Origin: Verrucosispora sioxanthis
GTDB lineage: Bacteria > Actinomycetota > Actinomycetes > Mycobacteriales > Micromonosporaceae
Reading direction: 5' to 3'
DNA: 64,000 nt
Assembly: GCF_010560025.1 (NCBI RefSeq)
Contig: NZ_SAIY01000002.1
Coordinates: 806,001 to 870,000 of the forward strand
Shown: positions 55,723 through 64,000 of the stretch, piece by piece
Layout of the letters: each line of letters starts with the position of its first letter
Position numbering within the stretch: the stretch's first letter is position 1
The notes under the pieces: model-generated
Database searches by the model: none
The model's input: the letters and a program-made list of their open reading frames with translations, nothing else
Told to the model about the DNA's origin: nothing
Program-made: the position numbers and the translations under genes

Positions 55723-55760
55723 CCGCTTGGTGGCTGCCCGGATGGGCCGCCACCAAGCGG
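55723..55760. terminator. bidirectional hairpin between DUF368 and arsR genes
   Basis: Perfect 12-bp arms (55723-55734 with 55749-55760) lie in the 50-nt gap between two convergent stop codons. Confidence 0.7.
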
Positions 55761-55767
55761 TTCCGGT

Positions 55768-56145
55768 TCAGCGAGCCTTTTTGGTGGCCCGCTTGCGCGG
55801 CGGGGTCAGCAGGTCGGCGATCGTGGCGATCGCGGTCGGGACCAACCGGTAGTAGGCCCACACACCGCGCTTCTCCCGTTCGAGCAAGCCGGCCTCGGTG
55901 AGGATTCGGAGGTGGTGGCTGACCGTCGGCTGGGAGAGGCCGAGCGGCGCGGTGAGGTCACACACGCACGCTTCACCCTCGGGTGCCGACTGGATCAGGC
56001 TGAGCAGCCGCAGCCGGGCGGGGTCGGCAAGGGCCTTGAGGACCCCCGCCAGCCGCTCGGCGTCGGCGCGTTCGATCGGCTCGCCAGCAAGCGGCGAGAT
56101 CTGAGGCATAGTCATTTCGGCCAACGCAGTTCCCACGTATTCCAT
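55768..56145 (-). CDS. ArsR/SmtB-family metalloregulator
   Basis: The 125-residue winged-helix repressor has ALADPARLRLLSLI, the As(III)/metal-type Cys pair in EACVCDLT and the recognition helix LSQPTVSHHLRIL. It ends with a Lys/Arg-rich tail. The Cys-X-Cys at the start of the DNA-binding helices is the classical ArsR sensor site. No arsenic or metal export gene is adjacent, so its targets lie elsewhere or it is repurposed. The ATG at 56145 follows AAGG closely; Met11 or Met13 are alternatives. Confidence 0.87.
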   Translation of the reverse strand: MEYVGTALAEMTMPQISPLAGEPIERADAERLAGVLKALADPARLRLLSLIQSAPEGEACVCDLTAPLGLSQPTVSHHLRILTEAGLLEREKRGVWAYYRLVPTAIATIADLLTPPRKRATKKAR

Positions 56146-56202
56146 CCTTCCACCAGCAGCATCGATCCGCCTGCATATCAGCAGATCCGAATCGGCAGAC
56201 TT

Positions 56203-56733
56203 TTACGCCACAAGGCCGAGGTCAGCCAACGTATAGGCCGCCCGATAGGGCAATCCGGCGGCTCGCACCGCGTCGCCGGCACCACGATCAACGATAACCG
56301 CCACCCCCACGACCTCGGCCCCGGCCTCGCGAAGGGCCTCGACGGCGGTCAGCACACTTCCCCCGGTGGTGGAGGTGTCCTCCACCGCCAGCACCCGACG
56401 GCCGGCGACGTCGGGCCCCTCGATCCGACGTTGCAGCCCGTGCGCCTTGCCTGCCTTGCGGACCACGAACGCGTCCAACGGACGCCCGGCGGCGTGCAGC
56501 ATCGCGAAGGCGATCGGATCGGCGCCCAGGGTCAGACCGCCCACCGCGTCGTACGACCAGTCGGCGGTCAGCTCTCGCATCACCCGTCCCACCAACGGTG
56601 CCGCCCGGTTATGCAGCGTGACGCGACGCAGATCGACATACCAGTCGGCCTCCCGCCCGGAGGAGAGCACCACCCGGCCATGGACCACAGCCAGGTCGGA
56701 GATGAATTTGCGCAGGTCGTCGTGGTCCTCCAT
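56203..56733 (-). CDS. pyrE: orotate phosphoribosyltransferase
   Basis: PyrE makes OMP from orotate and PRPP in pyrimidine synthesis. The 176-residue protein has VVLSSGREADWYVDLRRVTLH, the catalytic VRKAGKAHG loop (Lys) and the PRPP motif VLAVEDTSTTGGS. The ATG at 56733 begins the conserved sequence, without a clear ribosome binding site. The 168-nt region upstream, up to the SDR stop, has no visible gene. Confidence 0.93.
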   Translation of the reverse strand: MEDHDDLRKFISDLAVVHGRVVLSSGREADWYVDLRRVTLHNRAAPLVGRVMRELTADWSYDAVGGLTLGADPIAFAMLHAAGRPLDAFVVRKAGKAHGLQRRIEGPDVAGRRVLAVEDTSTTGGSVLTAVEALREAGAEVVGVAVIVDRGAGDAVRAAGLPYRAAYTLADLGLVA

Positions 56734-56901
56734 GGCGATAGAGGGTACTGCGCAAGTCTGTGGGCCGCGGGTGCGGGCCACGTCGGTCAACCCATCCGGT
56801 GGACCGATGAGTGGCGATGTCCGGTTACCCTACGTCGATCATCACGGCGGATCGAGTCATGTCTTCCTCTCCGCTGGACGGCCGACCGCCCAGGCCACCG
56901 G

Positions 56902-57717
56902 TCAGCCGCGGTCTCGGCCGATGCGGCCTCGGGTGTCCCGGGAGACGATCTCGAGCAGCCGACGCGGAGCGTGCCGCAGGCCCGCCACGGCGAGCTTGTA
57001 CTTCCACGACGGAACGCTCACCAACTTGCCTTTGTGCAGGTCACGGAGGGCCTCGTCGACCACGTCGGTGGCTTGGAGCCACATCCATCCGGGGGTTTTC
57101 GACATGTCGATGCCGGCTCGCTTGTGGAATTCGGTGCGGGTGTAGCCCGGGCAGAGCGCCATCACCCGTACGCCGAAGGGGCGGGCGGACTGTCCGACGG
57201 ACTCGCTGAAGTTGGTGACCCACGCCTTGCTGGCCGAGTACGTGGATCCGGGCATTACCGCGCCGAAACCCGCGACGGAAGAGACATTTATCACTGCGCC
57301 GCTGCGCCGTTCGGTCATCGTGGCCAGCGCGGCGAGAGTCAGCCGCAGGACCGCGTGCACGTTCAGCCGCAGCAGCCGGGTCTCGTCCTGAACAGACGAC
57401 CGGAGGAACGGCTTGTTGAGGCTGATGCCGGCGTTGTTGACAAGCAGCTCGACGGGTGGCCCATCGGCCAGCCGTCGCTCGACAAGGGCGCAGCCGTCGT
57501 CGGTGGACAGGTCAGCGGTGATGGTCTCGGTCTCCACGCCGTTCCGTCCGGTCAACTCGGCGGCCTGGGCCGCCAGCCGGGCGCCGTCCCGGGCGACCAG
57601 CACGAGGTGCCATCCGTCGGCGGCGAGGCGGGTGGCGAACGCCGCCCCGATACCCGCCGTCGCCCCGGTGATCAACGCCCATCGTTCGGTCGTCGGTTCG
57701 GGCGTCACGGGCGTCAT
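56902..57717 (-). CDS. short-chain dehydrogenase/reductase
   Basis: The 271-residue classical SDR has the cofactor loop TGATAGIG, NNAG, SVAGFG and the catalytic STYSASKAW (Ser/Tyr/Lys), then CPGYTRTEFHKRAG. A C-terminal basic stretch (WKYKLAVAGLRHAPRRLLEIVSR) resembles membrane-associated SDRs that act on lipids. The substrate cannot be named. Its ATG overlaps the preceding membrane-protein stop (TGATG), so the two are co-translated. Confidence 0.9.
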   Translation of the reverse strand: MTPVTPEPTTERWALITGATAGIGAAFATRLAADGWHLVLVARDGARLAAQAAELTGRNGVETETITADLSTDDGCALVERRLADGPPVELLVNNAGISLNKPFLRSSVQDETRLLRLNVHAVLRLTLAALATMTERRSGAVINVSSVAGFGAVMPGSTYSASKAWVTNFSESVGQSARPFGVRVMALCPGYTRTEFHKRAGIDMSKTPGWMWLQATDVVDEALRDLHKGKLVSVPSWKYKLAVAGLRHAPRRLLEIVSRDTRGRIGRDRG

Positions 57718-58427
57718 CACCTCGGCGGGTACGGGGGCGACGGCGGCGCCCCGGGCGGCGGGTAGGGCTGGTATGGCGGTGCCGGCGGCTGATAGGGGTG
57801 CGGCGCCGGTGGGTGGCTGAACGGTGGGGTGGGCGGCTGGTGCGGAGCCGCGGGCTGCTGGGGTGCCGGCCGACGCCGGAACCAGGCGTTGGCCGCAGGC
57901 AGTGCCAGCAGCACGGCTACCACAAGGTAACCGAGCACCTGGGCGATCGAAAGGGTGGCGGTGAGCGGAATCCACCAGGACGGGTGGGCGTCCGGCACCA
58001 GAGCGAGCAGCTCGGCGGTCGCCCGGTCGTCACCGAGATCCAGGGGCGTCGCGCGTTGCACGATCAGCGTGGCCAGCCCACCACACCCACAGCACATGCC
58101 CAGCCCGGCGACCACCCAGGTCACCACCCGAGCGGCCGGCAGGCGGGCGGCCAGGCCCAGCGCGAGACCGACGAGGAGCAGGCCGGCGAGGATGCTCAGC
58201 ACCGCCGACACCACGACCGAGGCCCGCACCAGCGCCACCACCGCGTCGACCTGAGCGGGGTCGGCGTCGGTCTCGGCCGTCGCGCGGAACCGCTCCACCG
58301 TGCCGCTGACCGTCGCCAGCCCGGTTGCCGCGAACGCGAGCGCGCCGAGCGCCATCACCACAAGCGTCACCGCCGCCAGCACGACCACCGCCGGCCGGCG
58401 GGCCGGTGCCTGTTCGGGGTACGACAC
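57717..58427 (-). CDS. four-helix membrane protein with Pro-rich tail (family member 1)
   Basis: The 236-residue protein has four membrane helices (about 13-38, 66-92, 96-116 with a CCGCGG patch, and 150-178) and a cytoplasmic C-terminal tail of about 50 residues rich in Pro, His and Tyr (PPYQPYPPP). Related proteins are encoded at 58574 and 60194. GGAGGG precedes the GTG. Function is unknown. Confidence 0.75.
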   Translation of the reverse strand: MSYPEQAPARRPAVVVLAAVTLVVMALGALAFAATGLATVSGTVERFRATAETDADPAQVDAVVALVRASVVVSAVLSILAGLLLVGLALGLAARLPAARVVTWVVAGLGMCCGCGGLATLIVQRATPLDLGDDRATAELLALVPDAHPSWWIPLTATLSIAQVLGYLVVAVLLALPAANAWFRRRPAPQQPAAPHQPPTPPFSHPPAPHPYQPPAPPYQPYPPPGAPPSPPYPPR

Positions 58428-58573
58428 GACAAGTCCCTCCGGTAGGCGTTCGGAAGCAACCTACTCGGAGGGACCCGTCGCGGTCGTGCCGTACGCGGGT
58501 GTCGACGTCACGGGGCGTGCCGAGTTTCAGGCGACGGCCGCCCAGGGACGCCGGCACCCGCGCCGAGCCAGGG

Positions 58574-59389
58574 TCAGCCGGGGCGATCGGTGGGCGGCTG
58601 CGTGCCGGGCTGCTCCGGACCGTCGGCCGGCGGGGTCTGCCCGCTCGGGTCTCCGGCCGCTGGCTGGCCGCCGGCGGCCGGCGGATAGCCGGGGTCGGCC
58701 GGCTGCTGCGAGGTGGCCGGGTAACCCGGCTCGGCCGGCGCGGTGCCCGGGTAACCGGGGGCCGGCGGGTAGCCGGGCTGGCTCGGGTACGCACCGCCGG
58801 GCGTCGGCGGCTCCCACTGCTGGGTCGGCTTGCGGAAGAACTCGTTCGCCTTCGGCAGTGCCAGCAGGATCAGCGCCACCAGCAACGAGATCAGGCTGAT
58901 CACATCGAGCAGGATGGTGACCGGGGTGGTCCAGCTCGGCAACGCGTCTTCCAGCCGACGCTGGATCTCCTCACCGCTGGGCATGTCACCGCTGGTGTCG
59001 CCGGGCGTGCCCATGCTGCCGGCGAACCCGCTCAGCTGGCCGAACCCGGTGCAGCAGAAGAGGATGCCACCGACGATCCAGGTGGCGATCCGGGCGCCGT
59101 TCTTGCCGCGCAGGTTCAGCAGCCCCAGGCCGAACAGCGCGAACGCCGCCACCAGCAGGAAGATGGCGGTGCCGACACTGACGAGGACCACGATGTCGGC
59201 GACGTTCTGCGCCCCCTCGACGGTGGAGTCGCGGTAGGCGTCCTCCATCACGTCGCGGACGGTGCCGATGGTGGTCAGCGAGATGACCACGCCGATCAGT
59301 TGGCAGATCGCGAACAGCAACAGCAGGTAGGTGGATATCGTCACCACGCCCGGTCGCGACCGGGCCGGGGTGTTCTGAGGATCGACCAT
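58574..59389 (-). CDS. four-helix membrane protein with Pro-rich tail (family member 2)
   Basis: The 271-residue protein has helices at about 14-38, 66-92, 100-122 (WIVGGILFCCTGFGQL) and 155-178, then a tail with repeated GYPP/GYPG units (about 190-271). The fourth helix ends LLALPKANEFFRKP, parallel to LLALPAANAWFRRRP of the gene after it and LLALPPAHRWFVP of the one before. AAGGGAG precedes the ATG. Function is unknown. Confidence 0.78.
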   Translation of the reverse strand: MVDPQNTPARSRPGVVTISTYLLLLFAICQLIGVVISLTTIGTVRDVMEDAYRDSTVEGAQNVADIVVLVSVGTAIFLLVAAFALFGLGLLNLRGKNGARIATWIVGGILFCCTGFGQLSGFAGSMGTPGDTSGDMPSGEEIQRRLEDALPSWTTPVTILLDVISLISLLVALILLALPKANEFFRKPTQQWEPPTPGGAYPSQPGYPPAPGYPGTAPAEPGYPATSQQPADPGYPPAAGGQPAAGDPSGQTPPADGPEQPGTQPPTDRPG

Positions 59390-59518
59390 CTTTCTCCCTT
59401 CCTGGAACGCGCTTCACCGTATCGGCAACGGGCCATTCCGGCACGACGCGACGCCGAGCGGTGGGCGCGTCACCGGCCAGCCGGTCGGTGGGGATCGATC
59501 AGACGGCCGTTGCCCCGC

Positions 59519-60121
59519 TCAGGAGCCGCTCTGCGGGTGGACGGTCACCCCGTCGCCGTCCAGCCGTTCACCACGGGCCATCTCCCAGCCCGCCTCGCCG
59601 TACGCCTCGAAGGTGAGCCGTGCCCCGCCGGGGGCCCGGTAGTCGTGGTAGCGCATGGTGCCGCTCGGCGTCAGTCCGATGGATCCGGATGCGGTGTACC
59701 GGGCCTGACCTGACTCGTGCCAGCTGTAGCTCCGCCCGCCGGACTCCACCACCGGCGCCCCCGGCGTGACGGTCGCGTCACGCGGCGCCGACTCCCAGAG
59801 CACCAGTTCGAACGCGGGGCTCTCGGCGACCGAGAGCCGGCGCCGACCACCGTGCTCGTCCAGGTCGTCGAGGAGGTGCTCGGCCCACCTCCACTCGCCT
59901 TCCACCAGGCGGATCGAGCCCCGCACGGCGTAGGTGGCGTCACCGATCTCGACGATGTCCCCGACCTCGATCCGCCTCGGGTCACGTCGCTGCCCGCCCC
60001 CGGACCGCGGCTGCGGCCGACGGTCCGCCGCCGACCGGCCACGCCACCAGCGCAGCGCGAACCCGGCGACGACCAGCCCGACCAGGCAGCCGGCCACCAG
60101 GTACGTCGTCGTCCCGTCCAC
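59519..60121 (-). CDS. DUF4178 domain protein with N-terminal membrane anchor
   Basis: The 200-residue protein has one N-terminal membrane helix (about 6-24) and a soluble domain with IEVGDIVEIGDATYAVRGSIRLVEGEWRWAEHLLDD and SYSWHESGQARYTASG, the pattern of DUF4178. It sits among the three proline-rich membrane proteins on the same strand and may act with them. GGGAGG precedes the GTG. Confidence 0.78.
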   Translation of the reverse strand: MDGTTTYLVAGCLVGLVVAGFALRWWRGRSAADRRPQPRSGGGQRRDPRRIEVGDIVEIGDATYAVRGSIRLVEGEWRWAEHLLDDLDEHGGRRRLSVAESPAFELVLWESAPRDATVTPGAPVVESGGRSYSWHESGQARYTASGSIGLTPSGTMRYHDYRAPGGARLTFEAYGEAGWEMARGERLDGDGVTVHPQSGS

Positions 60122-60193
60122 CGGTCACCTCCCGAGACAGTTCGGCGGAGACGTCGACCATGATCCGGGCAGCTGCCGCCCGCCGCCACCCGG

Positions 60194-61213
60194 CTACCGG
60201 TCGGCCTGATCCACCCCGCCGGAACCCGCACTCCCGTGCTCACCACCGCCGGGGGCGGTCGGCCCGTCCGACAAGGGTGGATCAGCCGGCGTCGGTGGAG
60301 TCTCCGGACCGGTAGGCGGGGCCGCCTGGGGCGGGAGGTGCCCGGCCGGATCCGGGCCGGGCACGGTGTACCCGGGCACCGCATACCCCGCATCAGGGGC
60401 GCCATACCAGGGCGGCGACGGATAGGCCGGCGGATATCCGGCCTGCGGTGGGTGACCGGACGGCGCGGGATAGCCGGGGTGGCTCATGGGCACGGGGTAG
60501 CCGACCAGGTAGGCGTTCGGTATGTCGCGCCCGGGCAGCGGCCAGGCCGTCGCGGGGTCGGTGCGGGGCACGAACCAGCGGTGCGCCGGCGGCAGCGCCA
60601 GCAGCAGTACCACCGCCGCCGTGAGCAGGAACACCAGCAGCACACCGAGACCCGTTAACGGGAGAAACACCTCGAACGCGTTCGGCTGGTCGTACAGGGC
60701 CTCGATGAAGTTCGACTCCTGCCAGAATTCGTCGTCCGGCGGCGGAACCTCCTCCGGATACGTCTCGTCGACGTACGGCCCGTCGGTCAGTGCGAACGCC
60801 AGACCGAACGGGATCAGGAACGCGCCGGCACAGCCCTGGACGACGCAGAGCAGCAGTTGGAGGCCGCCGGCCACGAAGACCATCACCCGGGCGGTGTTGC
60901 TGCCCCTAAGCACCCAGCCTGACGTGAGCCCCAACCACAGCGCCAGCAGCAGGGCCGGCACACCGAACACCGTCGCCATCATGACGGTGTTCCAGCGTTC
61001 CGCGCGTACCTCGTCCGGGTCGGCGTCGGGCACCTGCCGCAGTGCCTTGTCGATCGCGTCGTTCCAGTCGACCGCCGCCAGCACCAGCAGAGTGACGAGG
61101 CCGAGCAGGATCAGCACGGTGGCGAGTTGCAGCCAGAAAGCCACGGTGACGGTACCGGGGCGCGGCGGCCGGGGCGGGGGTACGGCTGCCGACGGTTCGG
61201 CGGTCGCGGTCAT
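60194..61213 (-). CDS. four-helix membrane protein with Pro-rich tail (family member 3)
   Basis: The 339-residue protein has helices at about 24-47, 76-99, 105-130 and 187-212, an acidic extracytoplasmic loop (YVDETYPEEVPPPDDEFW) and a long Pro/Gly/Tyr-rich C-terminal tail. The order of helices and the LLALPPAHRWFVP junction match members 1 and 2. The ATG at 61213 lacks a clear ribosome binding site; a TTG at 61240 is the alternative. Function is unknown. Confidence 0.74.
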   Translation of the reverse strand: MTATAEPSAAVPPPRPPRPGTVTVAFWLQLATVLILLGLVTLLVLAAVDWNDAIDKALRQVPDADPDEVRAERWNTVMMATVFGVPALLLALWLGLTSGWVLRGSNTARVMVFVAGGLQLLLCVVQGCAGAFLIPFGLAFALTDGPYVDETYPEEVPPPDDEFWQESNFIEALYDQPNAFEVFLPLTGLGVLLVFLLTAAVVLLLALPPAHRWFVPRTDPATAWPLPGRDIPNAYLVGYPVPMSHPGYPAPSGHPPQAGYPPAYPSPPWYGAPDAGYAVPGYTVPGPDPAGHLPPQAAPPTGPETPPTPADPPLSDGPTAPGGGEHGSAGSGGVDQADR

Positions 61214-61283
61214 GTCGCGGACGGTACGGACCGTTGGCAAGTCCCCGGCAGCTCCGTTCGGGTGAATCCGAGCGGCGGTCGGA

Positions 61284-61664
61284 TCAGGTGGTGCCGAGTC
61301 GCTCGACGGCGTACGCGCCCACGGTGGTGCTTCCCATCACGCAGCCGGTCATGGTGCTCAGCTCCGCGGCGTCTCCGCGCAACGCCGTCCAGGCCGCCCG
61401 CCCGGCCGCCGGGTCGAGCCGCTCCAGCAGGGTGGCGGCGTACACGCGACCCGCGGGCGCGCCGCCGGTGAGCAGTCGGTCGAGCAGGTCGCGTACCTCC
61501 TCCGGTTGGTCGGTCACGGCCGCCGCGACGCGCTGGTACGCCTCGGTCTCGGGCAGCAACGTGCCCGCGATCCCGACCCGACCGAACGCCAACGTGTTGG
61601 CGTGACCGAGTTCCGCGACGGCTCTCGCCAGCTCCGACTCCTTCTTGCGGCGCATCCCGAACAT
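61284..61664 (-). CDS. uncharacterised small helical protein
   Basis: The 126-residue soluble protein starts MFGMRRKKESELARAVAELG and has a HEAT-like or all-helical body (AVTDQPEEVRDLLDRLLTGGAPAGRVYAATLLERLDP). GGAGAG precedes the ATG. It follows clpB after a terminator-like hairpin. I do not recognise the family. Confidence 0.62.
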   Translation of the reverse strand: MFGMRRKKESELARAVAELGHANTLAFGRVGIAGTLLPETEAYQRVAAAVTDQPEEVRDLLDRLLTGGAPAGRVYAATLLERLDPAAGRAAWTALRGDAAELSTMTGCVMGSTTVGAYAVERLGTT

Positions 61665-61685
61665 CTCTCCATCCTCGCCCCGGAA

Positions 61686-61712
61686 GCCCGCCTCCGCTCG
61701 TCGGAGGCGGGC
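61686..61712 (-). terminator. hairpin after clpB
   Basis: Perfect 11-bp arms GCCCGCCTCCG/CGGAGGCGGGC (61686-61696, 61702-61712) with a 5-nt loop lie 14 nt past the clpB stop. Confidence 0.75.
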
Positions 61713-61726
61713 CCGGCGCGACAGGT

Positions 61727-64000
<2,274 letters not shown>

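Overview
The window is high-GC, GTG-start-rich actinomycete chromosome. Gene content and protein sequences point to the Micromonosporaceae (Micromonospora or Salinispora type): PurF with a short propeptide before its catalytic Cys, separate PurS/PurQ/PurL, FabG4-HtdX-FadA2, and proline-rich membrane proteins. It carries no rRNA, tRNA, CRISPR array, prophage or transposase that I could see. Most of it is core metabolism with small accessory islands between.

Layout. 0-1.5 kb: a radical SAM/SPASM enzyme and its 78-residue precursor peptide, which ends in four aromatic-X-X motifs (a cyclophane RiPP, AmcB/AmcA type). 1.6-12 kb: purine genes purM, purF, purL, purQ and purS on the minus strand. A sterol-carrier-like gene, a secreted or membrane protein with a long Gly/Tyr-rich cytoplasmic tail, and a ComB-like domain in the purL reading frame are interleaved. 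12-15.8 kb: a secreted trypsin-like protease, a YbjQ-family protein, purB and a MazEF-type toxin-antitoxin pair. 15.8-19.6 kb: FadA2 thiolase divergent from FabG4 and HtdX. 19.7-24.5 kb: an unusual co-directional set of Nudix/NrtR-like regulator, J-domain plus pseudokinase, VWA protein and a divergent second adenylosuccinate synthetase, followed by a DedA protein. 24.5-28.5 kb: TetR repressor, perfect palindromic operator, SCP2, acyl-CoA dehydrogenase and acyl-CoA ligase. 28.5-36.4 kb: a YqiJ-like protein, a flotillin and a 1693-residue AAA+ ATPase. 36.5-41.5 kb: an ECF-type sigma factor with a membrane partner, purD, an AbiEi-like gene bracketed by palindromic repeats, and purA. 41.7-44.7 kb: a heavily frame-broken gene and a ParA/MinD-like ATPase. 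44.8-50.5 kb: DUF3151, a LOG-family protein, fba, a small membrane protein, a small acidic protein and an LPXTG surface protein. 50.7-55.7 kb: the Hen1-Pnkp RNA repair pair and a DUF368 lipid carrier translocase. 55.8-61.7 kb: ArsR, pyrE, an SDR, three related four-helix proline-rich membrane proteins and a DUF4178 protein. 61.7-64 kb: the 3' part of clpB.

Working together. The window holds purF, purD, purL, purQ, purS, purM, purB and purA, so most IMP/AMP synthesis steps are present, plus pyrE of the pyrimidine pathway; purC, purN, purH and purE/K are elsewhere. The lipid genes form two blocks: FadA2/FabG4/HtdX, and the TetR-controlled SCP2/dehydrogenase/ligase set. The strongest candidates for undescribed biology are the Nudix/J-pseudokinase/VWA/PurA-paralogue operon and the cyclophane RiPP locus.

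Quality warning. Several clearly real genes (purL-comB, fabG4, the J-domain/kinase gene, the PurA paralogue, the ParA-like gene and above all 41.7-42.7 kb) change reading frame at single positions, often at runs of three or four C or G. This looks more like homopolymer consensus error than biology, and affected entries say so.
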